Below, piece after piece: positions 5,835 to 13,177 of a stretch of 26,057 bases of DNA; positions within the stretch are counted from its first letter, which is position 1; every line of letters begins with the position of its first letter. The DNA lies in contig CAYMAT010000017.1 in assembly GCA_964388495.1 (NCBI GenBank), positions 1 through 26,057 on the forward strand, read 5' to 3'. The stretch comes from CAYMAT01 sp964388495 (GTDB lineage: Bacteria > Patescibacteriota > Gracilibacteria > Peribacterales > Peribacteraceae). The notes beneath the pieces are model-generated. The model did no database searches, was not told the origin of the DNA, and worked only from the letters and a program-made list of their open reading frames with translations. The position numbers were made by a program, and so were the translations under genes.

Positions 5835-6638
5835 TCAGGGCACATCCACGGCGAAGAGGGTTCGGTTATCGCGCTTTGCGGGGAGTTCAAATCCATCCGC
5901 TGCCTTGGTTTTGCCGGAGGCGTCTATAACGGATAATTTCTGCAGGGTTTTTTTCATGAGCATTCGGGTTTCGGTGATTTTCCAGACCAGGTCCAGCAGC
6001 TCTCTGCCGGATTTTCCCAGGCTGAAAATCTCCTCGGCGGTGAGGTTGTCAAAGATGCCGTCACTGCCGATCAGCACTTTGTCGCCGGGGCGCAGGCCCC
6101 ATGTGTATGCAGCGATGTTGAAGGGGAAATTCTGCCCTATGCCGTTGCTCACGATGTTGGATCGGGGGTGGGTTTTGAACTGTTCGTACGTGATGCATCC
6201 CCGGCGGTAGTCTTCCGAGACAGGCCGCTCATCCCAGGACTCCAGAATCCTGCCGTTGCTCCTCCTTCTAATAACGGCCTTTGCGTCGCCCGCCTGGAAG
6301 AGCCTGGCGCGCCGGTTGTTTTTCTCAAAGCGGATGGCCATGATCAGGGCGGCCCCCCGGAGAAGGTGGCGGATGGCGCCAATGCCTATTTCGATATCCT
6401 CCGGACACGCGGCCATGGCGTCCGCGACAATCTGGGCGGATTCCTCCCCCTCGGCAAACCCTCCAACGCCGTCAACGACGCCCACAAAATTCGCTTCCGG
6501 AACAATGACCCCGCGGTCCTCATTGTTAGGGCTGTAATCAATGCCCTTGTCAGAGCGCCCCGCCACGCGCAGCCCCGATGCTGTGACACATTCAACAGTA
6601 TCCTCGCACCCCGGCCCACCGATAATCATTGGCGGCAT
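5835..6638 (-). CDS. PP2C-type (PPM) protein serine/threonine phosphatase
   Basis: This 267-aa protein is a metal-dependent PPM phosphatase. The diagnostic motifs appear in order: NNED (38-41), VVDGVGG with Asp56, FQAGDAK with Asp118, GSDGIFDNLT with Asp193, and a C-terminal KRDNRT with Asp257. These Asp residues are the usual binuclear Mn/Mg ligands, so the enzyme is expected to be active. It probably reverses Ser/Thr phosphorylation, but no kinase is present in the window. ATG 6638 is chosen; an in-frame TTG at 6674 would add 12 residues, and ATG 6629 is also possible. No Shine-Dalgarno is seen. The TrmB-like gene ends 48 nt upstream on the same strand, so both may share the divergent promoter region. 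Confidence 0.88.
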   Translation of the reverse strand: MPPMIIGGPGCEDTVECVTASGLRVAGRSDKGIDYSPNNEDRGVIVPEANFVGVVDGVGGFAEGEESAQIVADAMAACPEDIEIGIGAIRHLLRGAALIMAIRFEKNNRRARLFQAGDAKAVIRRRSNGRILESWDERPVSEDYRRGCITYEQFKTHPRSNIVSNGIGQNFPFNIAAYTWGLRPGDKVLIGSDGIFDNLTAEEIFSLGKSGRELLDLVWKITETRMLMKKTLQKLSVIDASGKTKAADGFELPAKRDNRTLFAVDVP

Positions 6639-6686
6639 GGAGCCACAATAGGAGGCAGGGGGGCGGTAAGTCAATTTTGCTGTACA

Positions 6687-7460
6687 TCACGTCTTTTGGC
6701 TCTGCATCCACATCATCTCAAACCAGGCTCGGAAGGAGTCGGCGATGTTCTTGTTCTCGATACGGATGATAGTGCGCTCGTCGTCAAAAGAGAAAATCGT
6801 CACTGTGTCGCCGTACACCATCGTATCCGTATCAAAGGATATTCCTTTGGGCAGAAGCCGGGCGGAGTAGCTGTCACTTGGCTGAATGTCTTTCAGGAAA
6901 ACTTTTGCGCCCTCGTTCTGTACAAGCAGGTCACGGCCGTTGAGCGTGGCGGTTTTTCCAAAAAGCATGGTCACGATGTTCTTGCCAAAGGCATCAATGC
7001 CTGCCTGGGCGTTATAGATGCCTACAAATTTCTGCGTGAGCGCATCGCGGTACACCTGTTTCATGCCGTCCAGTCCTTTCAGGACGGTGATGCGCGGCGA
7101 GTCCACGTAGGATTTGGTCAGCGAAGAAAGTATGGGCATGGCGCCTTGCACCAGTGATTGCAGGGTACGGCACTGTTCCTCGCGGTCTTTCAAATAACTC
7201 AGAAGTCTCTGTGGCGGCTCCGCAATGAATTTCAAAATTCCATCCTGTTCTATTTCTGACACCAGCCCTTTCTTTTCCAGTTGGCGCAGAATCAGATACG
7301 CGTGGCTTCTGGATTGGCGTGAGAGTTTTGCGATGTCGCTTGCGCGCGCCGCCTTGAGGGAGAGGAGGGCCAGATAAATCTCCGTTTCCTTATCATCCAG
7401 GCCAATTTGTTTCAGCAGTGGACGTATGGATTTGTGTCCGACGGTCTCCATTTTTTGCAT
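6687..7460 (-). CDS. TrmB-family transcriptional regulator
   Basis: This protein of about 257 aa opens with a winged helix-turn-helix of the TrmB type: LKQIGLDDKETEIYLALLSLKA, SDIAKLSRQSRSHAYLILRQLEKKGLVSEIE. A helical linker (about residues 85-115) follows, then a C-terminal effector-like domain starting with ITVLKGLDGMKQVYRDAL. TrmB proteins were first described as archaeal sugar-responsive regulators and also occur in some bacteria, including CPR. Start ATG 7460 is used; ATG 7451 is equally possible, and longer starts would run through the promoter and palindromes. The gene diverges from a 2OG-dioxygenase gene, and the intergenic region has two operator-like palindromes. It therefore probably regulates itself and that operon. 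The effector is unknown. Confidence 0.85.
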   Translation of the reverse strand: MQKMETVGHKSIRPLLKQIGLDDKETEIYLALLSLKAARASDIAKLSRQSRSHAYLILRQLEKKGLVSEIEQDGILKFIAEPPQRLLSYLKDREEQCRTLQSLVQGAMPILSSLTKSYVDSPRITVLKGLDGMKQVYRDALTQKFVGIYNAQAGIDAFGKNIVTMLFGKTATLNGRDLLVQNEGAKVFLKDIQPSDSYSARLLPKGISFDTDTMVYGDTVTIFSFDDERTIIRIENKNIADSFRAWFEMMWMQSQKT

Positions 7461-7462
7461 AC

Positions 7463-7478
7463 ATACAGTATACCGTAT
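7463..7478. promoter_or_regulatory. operator-like palindrome at the TrmB-like gene start
   Basis: ATACAGTATACCGTAT is palindromic around GTATAC with a single mismatched pair. It lies just upstream of the TrmB-like start codon, downstream of the likely transcription start, where a bound protein would block transcription. Autoregulation is inferred. Confidence 0.5.
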
Positions 7479-7489
7479 TGTTGTAAATA

Positions 7490-7528
7490 TTTGTAGACAA
7501 AATTCATATACTATCAAAAATTTGATAG
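7490..7528. promoter_or_regulatory. 18-bp inverted repeat carrying outward-facing -35 boxes of divergent promoters
   Basis: CTATCAAA (7511-7518) and TTTGATAG (7521-7528) are perfect inverted arms with an AA spacer. The right arm contains TTGATA facing the dioxygenase. The left arm contains TTGATA on the minus strand, 16 bp from TACAAA (7490-7495), facing the TrmB-like gene. On the plus side the AT-rich 7542-7554 supplies possible -10 sequences. A factor on this repeat could control both directions. Confidence 0.55.
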
Positions 7529-7568
7529 ATATAGCTATTAATAAATAATTATAAATTGTAAGAATTTT

Positions 7569-8345
7569 ATGGACAAATTATACATACAGCAATATTATTT
7601 TGGCATGTCAATTACCTCTCCCGAACAGGCACTGGTAGAAAACACCGGCTTCTACAAGAAGTTCCACGTATCGGAGTTGGGAATCGATACGGAAAGATTT
7701 TTGGCTCACATGCGACCCATTTATGAGACGCTCACGTGGGACCAGTACGACGCAAAGCGTGGGGGGCTTGTGCAGCCCACCCGCAAGAGGGCGCTGGCGG
7801 AATGCATGCTTGAGCGCGCAGGCAATGATTGGACCATAGAGCGCGTTCCCGCAAAACCGTATACGCAAACCGCCGATCACGGCACATACGACAGGACCAC
7901 GCCGCGGCCGTATCCGGAAGTGCCCGCGTGCGTCACGGAGCACCCGGACTTTATCCATCTCCAAAAGGCTACGGCAAACATTCTGCTGTCCGTCCGCGGA
8001 GACATTCACAAGTTGCGCATAGTTCTGACATTTGCGCGCGCGGTGCACGATACGGACCGCGAAGGGTATTGCACATTAGAGGGTGGACCGCATAGCGACG
8101 GCACGGACTACATCGTCTCTGCCCTGGTGATCAACCGCATCAATCTGGATCCCCAGACCGGCAAGAGCACGGTGCTCACGCTGGATCGAAAACCGTTGCT
8201 GGAGACGGTCCTGCAGCCGGGGGAAGGGATTTTTCAGGACGATCGCCATCTCCTCCATGACATCAGCAACATCCGCAGAGCCGTAGAGGACCGAGCGGGA
8301 ATGCGCGACATGCTTGGCATTGATTTTGAAATCCTTCCCCAATAA
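7569..8345 (+). CDS. 2-oxoglutarate/Fe(II)-dependent dioxygenase (2OG-Fe_Oxy_2, amino-acid hydroxylase-like)
   Basis: This 258-aa protein resembles the family that contains bacterial free amino-acid hydroxylases such as isoleucine 4-hydroxylase. The iron facial triad is visible as His175 and Asp177 in GPHSDGTDY and His230 in DDRHLLHDIS. Arg246 in MRDMLGIDFE is the likely 2-oxoglutarate carboxylate ligand. Between them, IVSALVINRINLDPQTGKS matches the family's strand with a conserved N-R. Such enzymes couple 2OG decarboxylation to hydroxylation of a substrate; here the substrate is unknown. ATG 7569 is taken as start, and ATG 7605 is an alternative. The gene is divergent from a TrmB-like regulator with an inverted repeat over its promoter, and overall spacing suggests co-transcription with the gene 4 nt downstream. 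Confidence 0.85.
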   Translation: MDKLYIQQYYFGMSITSPEQALVENTGFYKKFHVSELGIDTERFLAHMRPIYETLTWDQYDAKRGGLVQPTRKRALAECMLERAGNDWTIERVPAKPYTQTADHGTYDRTTPRPYPEVPACVTEHPDFIHLQKATANILLSVRGDIHKLRIVLTFARAVHDTDREGYCTLEGGPHSDGTDYIVSALVINRINLDPQTGKSTVLTLDRKPLLETVLQPGEGIFQDDRHLLHDISNIRRAVEDRAGMRDMLGIDFEILPQ

Positions 8346-8349
8346 TCCC

Positions 8350-8928
8350 ATGAAAAAGATTTTGTTTGATAGCAGCGTCCATTTTGGACAGTTCTCCCTT
8401 AAGAACGAAGAATTGCGCAAAGGATGCAAAAAAACCCATGGGCTGATACATGCAGGTCGGGAGGCGCAAGGCATCTGGAGTGACCTGGAGAATGGGCGCG
8501 TTGATGCCACTATCTGGAAACTGAACAGGGAACTGCAAGAGGCGTACTACCCTTTCATGGACAAGTTTTTTGAGACGTCATCCATATGGCAGCCGCAGAC
8601 GACGGATGAGGAAATGGAGCTGGCTCTGGAGCTCAAAAAAGATTTTTCCTCACTCCATCCGTACAGCAGACTTGCCTGCGCCAGGGCCATTGCAGAAAGA
8701 GTGGCGGAAATGCACACACTGTATGACGAATTGCTGGAGCCAGAACTGCGCGCTTACATGCTGTCCCGATCGGGCATTCACATCATTCGGCCCGAGAGTA
8801 AGGAGGATACCGTGTTCTTTAACGATGACGTAGATAATGCGTACTGGCACGCGTTGCGCGGCTTTCGTGACACAGAATTGGAAATAGTGGATTGCCTGCT
8901 CGATTCCCGCAAAATAACGCTCGCATAA
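8350..8928 (+). CDS. hypothetical protein, partner of the 2OG dioxygenase
   Basis: This 192-aa soluble protein starts only 4 nt after the dioxygenase stop, so the two are almost certainly one operon. I do not recognise the family. It opens with a strand-like MKKILFDSSVHFG, followed by mostly helical sequence. This includes EEMELALELKKDF (about 78-90), a basic-acidic helix ARAIAERVAEMHTLYDELLEPELRAYM, and a late acidic FFNDDVDNAYWHALRGF. The opening DSS could suggest a PIN-like or other Rossmann-type fold, but the usual acidic residues of a PIN nuclease do not line up. A substrate-binding or modifying role next to the hydroxylase is possible only by context. Confidence 0.75.
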   Translation: MKKILFDSSVHFGQFSLKNEELRKGCKKTHGLIHAGREAQGIWSDLENGRVDATIWKLNRELQEAYYPFMDKFFETSSIWQPQTTDEEMELALELKKDFSSLHPYSRLACARAIAERVAEMHTLYDELLEPELRAYMLSRSGIHIIRPESKEDTVFFNDDVDNAYWHALRGFRDTELEIVDCLLDSRKITLA

Positions 8929-8933
8929 GGACA

Positions 8934-9797
8934 TCACTCCTCATCCTCCTTGGGCAGCCCGTACTTCAATTTTTCTATTCTCCGGAGCATGTCCGCTTTG
9001 AGGTCGCGGTATTCATTATCGGCCTGTGACTTCCTGTCTTCAGTTTTCTTCTCTGCGTCGCGTCGGCCCTTCCGGATTTTCTGGCGGTGCAATTCCATTT
9101 TGGTCCGCTCCTCCATATCCAGCTCCGTGCGTTTTTTCTGATACAGGTTTGCCAGCTCCTGTGCCTTTGCGCGGTAGATGGCGTCGCCCTGCCCTTTGAA
9201 CTGCTCCAGTTCCAGTTTTTTGCGGGCTTCTTCGCTGAACAGGATGTCGCGCTCTTTCCGCATCTCTTTCTCTATCGCATGCTTGCCCTCTATATCCGCA
9301 CGGTCCAGGGCATTCTTCTCTAGGGACTCCTCAGTTTCGATTTTCCGCTTCTTCTCCCGGCAGTCCCGTTCCGCACGGACGATGGTGTCTTTGTACTCGT
9401 GCGCCTTCGCCTCCAGCATCCGCTCCTTCATCGCCTTTTGCGATGCGGCCTCGCGGAAGGATTCAAAAAATTTCCGCTGCGCCTCCTCCAGCTTCCGCTC
9501 TTTTTCAATGCGCTCCTTGATGTGCGCCGCTTCCGCGGCACGTTTGGATTTGTCTGCGGCGATCTCCTCCTTTTTTGCCGCCTCGCTTTTCCGCCACTCC
9601 TGCTTTTTCTCCCGTTCCTCCCGCGCATGTTCCACTTCCCGCAGGGATTCCTCTTTTGCATGCTGTTCCTGCTGGCGCTCGGTTTCTTTGCGCCTACCTT
9701 TTGCAGCCTCGCGCCGCTCCACTTCCGCATCGCCGCCCTGCAGGCTGGCCTGGTGGAACTTTTTGGCCCGCTGGTTGTCGTCGCTTTGTAAGGACAT
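8934..9797 (-). CDS. charged coiled-coil protein
   Basis: This 287-aa protein is dominated by Lys, Glu, Arg and Ala and is predicted by eye to be a nearly continuous helix from about residue 20 to 275. Heptad-like patterns include EHAREEREKKQEWRKSEAAK and KERIEKERKLEEAQRKFFES. There is no signal peptide or membrane segment. Such low-complexity coiled coils are usually structural or scaffolding, and homology by composition alone would be misleading. It begins 41 nt after the stop of the repeat-containing gene, so both probably belong to one operon. Its end lies 5 nt from the convergent gene at 8928. The start ATG has no Shine-Dalgarno. Confidence 0.75.
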   Translation of the reverse strand: MSLQSDDNQRAKKFHQASLQGGDAEVERREAAKGRRKETERQQEQHAKEESLREVEHAREEREKKQEWRKSEAAKKEEIAADKSKRAAEAAHIKERIEKERKLEEAQRKFFESFREAASQKAMKERMLEAKAHEYKDTIVRAERDCREKKRKIETEESLEKNALDRADIEGKHAIEKEMRKERDILFSEEARKKLELEQFKGQGDAIYRAKAQELANLYQKKRTELDMEERTKMELHRQKIRKGRRDAEKKTEDRKSQADNEYRDLKADMLRRIEKLKYGLPKEDEE

Positions 9798-9838
9798 ATT
9801 TTTTGATTGATATCCTTCATTTTCTCACTGGCCGTGCT

Positions 9839-11095
9839 CTAGCGCACCTCCAAATGCAGTGGCATCCTCTCCCCAAAGACGAATGGAGTGTTTGCATTGC
9901 GAAGATGTTCCCCTATTCCAACCAAGAGCTGTGCTCCTGCGCCGGAATTGGTCTTCGTTACCTGCTGACTCACCATGTTCATGGCGCGCACAAGGTCGGC
10001 AACATCCCTGTCCGTTGGGGCTTTGCCCGTTTTAAGGAGAGTCGCAAGAACATCCGTTGCGGCAGTCATTGCCAGTCCAAGCCTTTCCGCGCTGCGGGAG
10101 TAGTTTGGATTCCTGGTATTGTTCAGGGAATTCAGAAGATTGGTATCCCGCTGGAGGTTTTGAAGAGCAAGGACTGTTTGGGCCGATTCTTGTCCGCTGG
10201 TGCGCACCTCCAAATGCAGTGGCATCCTCTCCCCAAAGACGAATGGAGTGTTTGCATTGCGAAGATGTTCCCCTATTCCAACCAAGAGCTGTGCTCCTGC
10301 GCCGGAATTGGTCTTCGTTACCTGCTGACTCACCATGTTCATGGCGCGCACAAGGTCGGCAACATCCCTGTCCGTTGGGGCTTTGCCCGTTTTAAGGAGA
10401 GTCGCAAGAACATCCGTTGCGGCAGTCATTGCCAGTCCAAGCCTTTCCGCGCTGCGGGAGTAGTTTGGATTCCTGGTATTGTTCAGGGAATTCAGAAGAT
10501 TGGTATCCCGCTGGAGGTTTTGAAGAGCAAGGACTGTTTGGGTAGGAGAGATGATATATTCCTGCAAGACCGACAATGGCGAGGGGGCAGATGAAAGAGT
10601 GTCGTTATTGTCTTGTACCGCTTTGATCGTTCTTGTCGGAGATCGGAGTCCATATGCAAAGTCACTAAGTACACTACTTGCGTTTGAAGGATACTGAGAA
10701 CTGGTACGCGGGAGAAAATTAGAATGGTCGTCCAAATAATATTCCGAGATGGGACGATCAGAGGCGATGGGGCTAAAGACCTGGGCTTGTATGCATCGAA
10801 TCCCCTGGTATGTAACGAAGTGAGCGCGTACATCAAGGGGGACATCTTCAAAGCCGTACCACCTTCCTCCGGGGCCCGGACCTTTCGCTCTCCTCATTTC
10901 ATACAGACTGCGTGTTAGGCTAATAACTTTTTGACGTTCTGATTCTTCCAGCGTTACAGGACGCTCTATTGTGGGTTCCGGAACATGAGGAAGTTCAGAT
11001 AGAGGAACGACAGTCAACTTCTGCAGTTCGGGGATTTTATTATGAGAGTTTGACTCTGGAGATTCTGCAGAAAATCGGATGAAGCGATGTTCCAT
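9839..11095 (-). CDS. hypothetical protein with an exact internal tandem duplication
   Basis: This 418-aa protein has an N-terminal part (1-185), rich in Pro/Ser and with a GPGPGGRWYGFEDVPLDVRAHFVTYQGIR segment that may be a small folded domain. Two identical 113-residue units follow (186-298 and 306-418), linked by TSGQESA. Each unit runs from QTVLALQNLQRDTN to FGERMPLHLEVR and is probably helical, with RSAERLGLAMTAATDVLATLL and DVADLVRAMNMVSQQV. The family is not recognised. The second unit is followed at once by TAG. The duplication is exact at DNA level, so it is very recent or an assembly error; with one copy the protein would be about 298 aa. A near-consensus promoter lies upstream, and the coiled-coil gene follows in the same direction. 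Confidence 0.75.
   Translation of the reverse strand: MEHRFIRFSAESPESNSHNKIPELQKLTVVPLSELPHVPEPTIERPVTLEESERQKVISLTRSLYEMRRAKGPGPGGRWYGFEDVPLDVRAHFVTYQGIRCIQAQVFSPIASDRPISEYYLDDHSNFLPRTSSQYPSNASSVLSDFAYGLRSPTRTIKAVQDNNDTLSSAPSPLSVLQEYIISPTQTVLALQNLQRDTNLLNSLNNTRNPNYSRSAERLGLAMTAATDVLATLLKTGKAPTDRDVADLVRAMNMVSQQVTKTNSGAGAQLLVGIGEHLRNANTPFVFGERMPLHLEVRTSGQESAQTVLALQNLQRDTNLLNSLNNTRNPNYSRSAERLGLAMTAATDVLATLLKTGKAPTDRDVADLVRAMNMVSQQVTKTNSGAGAQLLVGIGEHLRNANTPFVFGERMPLHLEVR
9842..10182. repeat. 341-bp direct repeat, copy B
   Basis: Identical base for base to 10202-10542. The spacer between the copies is 19 bp and the period is 360 bp, exactly 120 codons. This copy encodes the C-terminal unit of the protein at 9839-11095. 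Confidence 0.95.
10202..10542. repeat. 341-bp direct repeat, copy A
   Basis: Partner of 9842-10182, without a mismatch. It is joined at its right end to the unique N-terminal coding region. Confidence 0.95.
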
Positions 11096-11123
11096 AGGAG
11101 TGTTAGTGTTTAATTAATATATT

Positions 11124-11152
11124 ATTATAACATATAATTAAATAATAATCAA
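11124..11152 (-). promoter_or_regulatory. near-consensus sigma70 promoter
   Basis: On the minus strand TTGATT (11152-11147) and TATAAT (11129-11124) are 17 bp apart in a very AT-rich region, with a TG one base before the -10. It drives the repeat-containing gene and probably the coiled-coil gene, with a leader of about 20 nt. This is the best promoter in the window. Confidence 0.75.
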
Positions 11153-11178
11153 TTTTCAGATTCTGCAATTAAAACAAG

Positions 11179-11191
11179 TCTGTATTACAGA
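11179..11191. promoter_or_regulatory. palindrome upstream of the -35
   Basis: TCTGTATTACAGA is a perfect inverted repeat (TCTGTA/TACAGA around one base). It lies about 27 bp upstream of the -35 box, a position suited to an activator site. Confidence 0.35.
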
Positions 11192-11244
11192 TTTTGCTGC
11201 CAGTCTTCGGAGTCGGGCATTGGGGGAAGTATAGCCCCTCATCC

Positions 11245-11281
11245 GGCGCGCTGCGCGCCGCCTTCTCCCGATGGGAGAAGG
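11245..11281. repeat. double-hairpin palindromic repeat after aspS
   Basis: Two adjacent perfect hairpins occur: GGCGCG-CTG-CGCGCC (11245-11259) and CCTTCTCCC-GAT-GGGAGAAGG (11261-11281). The wording, including the CTCATCC before it, is typical of small interspersed palindromes seen in many bacterial genomes. It lies 13 nt beyond the aspS stop and could stop or protect that transcript, although no T-tract follows. Confidence 0.6.
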
Positions 11282-11294
11282 AAACTGCCCTCGA

Positions 11295-13055
11295 TCAATC
11301 AACTAGCTTAATGTGCAGCTCCTTCAGTTGTTTCTCGGAAACAACGCTTGGTGCATTCATCATCGCATCCTGGGCTTTTCCATTTTTCGGGAATGCATAA
11401 ATGTCGCGAATTGAAGGGCACTCCCACAGCACCATCATGAGGCGGTCCAATCCCGGGGCGCAGCCGCCGTGCGGGGGTGCGCCGTACTGGAAGGCTTTGA
11501 TCATTCCGCCGAATTTCTTGTCCACGTCGTCCTTGGTGTAACCGGCAATCTCGAACGCCTTGTACATGATGTCTGGTCGGTGATTGCGGATGGCACCGGA
11601 ACAAAGCTCAAATCCGTTCATCACCAGGTCGTACTGGTACGCGAGGATATCGACGGGATTCTTGGTCATGAGTGCCTCCATTCCGCCCTGCGGCATGGAG
11701 AACGGATTGTGCGAGAAGTCGATCTTCTTGTTGGTCTCGTCCCACTCGTACATGGGGAAATCCACGATCCATACCCATGCGGCCACGTTGGGGTCAGCCA
11801 TCTTTAGTTTGGCCGCGCAGGCGATGCGCACTTGTCCCAAAGACTTGCAGGCTACCTCCCACACATCGGCTCCAAAGAAGACGATGTCTCCGGTCTTGGC
11901 GCCTACGGACTCGCACAATTTCTTGGCCAGATCGTCGCCCAAAAATTTATTGATCGGCGAAGTCGGTCCTTCCTCTTTCATCTGGATGTACGCGAGGCCC
12001 TTGGCTTTATACGTCTTGGCGACTTCCGTGAATTCATCAATCTCCTTGCGCGTGAATGCGGCGCCGCCGGGCACGCAGATCGCCTTTACGCATCCTCCTT
12101 TCTTTACGGCATCCGCAAACACGGAGAACCCGCAGTCCTTCACCAGGCTGGATACATCTTGCAGCTTCATGCCGTAGCGGAGGTCGGGCTTGTCAGAACC
12201 GTACTCGTCCATGGCGGTCTTCCAGGCCATTCTGGGAAACGGTCTCGAAACGACTTTCTTGGGCGAGAACTTCTCCGTCACGTCCGCCATCAGCGGCTCA
12301 ATCACTTTGAACACATCCTCTTGTTCCACAAAACTCATTTCCAGATCCAGCTGGTAGAACTCTCCCGGGTGACGGTCCGCGCGCGGGTCTTCGTCACGGA
12401 AGCACGGGGCGATCTGAAAGTAGCGGTCCAAACCGGCCACCATCAGCAATTGTTTGAACTGCTGGGGGGCCTGGGGGAGCGCGTAGAAGGTTCCGGGATG
12501 CAGGCGGCTGGGCACCAGGTAGTCACGAGCGCCTTCCGGCGAGGAGTTTGCGAGGATCGGCGTCTGCACCTCCGTAAAACCCTGGCCGTGCATGTGCTGA
12601 CGGATGTGCGTGATCAGCTGGTCGCGCTTCACCATCATGTCCTGCATGCGCGGGCGGCGGAGATCCAAGAAGCGGTATTGCAATCTCAGTTCCTCGTTCA
12701 CATCCTTATCCACGTCTATCTCAAACGGAGGTGTCTTGGCCTCGGCCAGAATCTCCAGCTTCTTCACAATCACTTCAATCTCGCCCGTTGGGTTCTCCTT
12801 CTTCTCCGCTCCGGCGATGCGCTTGCGCACCTCGCCTTCCACTTTGAGCACCCACTCGCTGCGGACACTTTCCGCCAGCTTCATGTCTCCACTATCGCGC
12901 GGGTCAAACACCACCTGCGTGATGCCGTGGTGGTCGCGCACGTCGATGAAAATCAGTCCGCCGTGGTCGCGGCGACGGTGCGTCCATCCGCAGAGGGTGA
13001 CGGATTGGCCGGCGTGGCCAGCGCGGAGCTCGCCGCAGGTGTGGGTTCGTAGCAT
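11295..13055 (-). CDS. aspS: aspartyl-tRNA synthetase (bacterial type)
   Basis: This 586-aa class II synthetase charges tRNA-Asp, and tRNA-Asn too if it is the non-discriminating form. It has an N-terminal OB-fold anticodon-binding domain (about 1-105), motif 1 around QTPILANSSPEGARDYLVPSR, motif 2 FRDEDPRADR (219-228) and the inserted GAD domain characteristic of bacterial AspRS (about 280-420). The HNPFSMP segment and motif 3 GCAPGLDRLMMVL (Arg538) follow. Length matches the bacterial family. ATG 13055 places MLRTHTCGEL at the usual N-terminus; an ORF start at 13085 would add ten unsupported residues. No gatCAB genes are in the window, so specificity cannot be judged. It lies downstream of nrdR on the same strand. 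Confidence 0.97.
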   Translation of the reverse strand: MLRTHTCGELRAGHAGQSVTLCGWTHRRRDHGGLIFIDVRDHHGITQVVFDPRDSGDMKLAESVRSEWVLKVEGEVRKRIAGAEKKENPTGEIEVIVKKLEILAEAKTPPFEIDVDKDVNEELRLQYRFLDLRRPRMQDMMVKRDQLITHIRQHMHGQGFTEVQTPILANSSPEGARDYLVPSRLHPGTFYALPQAPQQFKQLLMVAGLDRYFQIAPCFRDEDPRADRHPGEFYQLDLEMSFVEQEDVFKVIEPLMADVTEKFSPKKVVSRPFPRMAWKTAMDEYGSDKPDLRYGMKLQDVSSLVKDCGFSVFADAVKKGGCVKAICVPGGAAFTRKEIDEFTEVAKTYKAKGLAYIQMKEEGPTSPINKFLGDDLAKKLCESVGAKTGDIVFFGADVWEVACKSLGQVRIACAAKLKMADPNVAAWVWIVDFPMYEWDETNKKIDFSHNPFSMPQGGMEALMTKNPVDILAYQYDLVMNGFELCSGAIRNHRPDIMYKAFEIAGYTKDDVDKKFGGMIKAFQYGAPPHGGCAPGLDRLMMVLWECPSIRDIYAFPKNGKAQDAMMNAPSVVSEKQLKELHIKLVD

Positions 13056-13099
13056 AGCGAGAGTATAGAGCGGGAGAATGGTCAAGAGCTAGGCGATTA

Positions 13100-13176
13100 G
13101 GGCACCGAAGGGACCAATGGGACCGAAGTACGTAAAATAAACCGGCCTCCTCGGTGGCCTCGGTGCCATCGGCCCC
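13100..13176. repeat. 9-bp tandem repeats in inverted arrays between nrdR and aspS
   Basis: The left array has units GGGCACCGAA, GGGACCAAT and GGGACCGAA (13100-13127). The right array has CTCGGTGGC, CTCGGTGCC and ATCGGCCCC (13150-13176), the same motif in reverse. The arrays can fold into an imperfect long hairpin with an AT-rich loop. The right array touches the nrdR stop codon. Confidence 0.7.
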
Positions 13177-13177
13177 T

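Noticed and set aside
8350..8928. PIN-domain toxin
   Set aside because: The DSS near the N-terminus is suggestive, but the other acidic catalytic positions are not seen and no antitoxin is adjacent.
9842..10542. CRISPR or transposon terminal repeats
   Set aside because: The repeat unit is 341 bp, occurs only twice and is in coding phase, with no spacers, transposase or target-site duplication.
9575..10594. Plus-strand frame covering the duplication
   Set aside because: Its duplicate structure only mirrors the DNA repeat. The minus-strand frame has the promoter, sensible composition and a normal start.
11832..13052. 406-codon plus-strand frame over aspS
   Set aside because: It is a mirror of aspS codons in a GC-rich gene. 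The aspS motifs on the minus strand are unambiguous.
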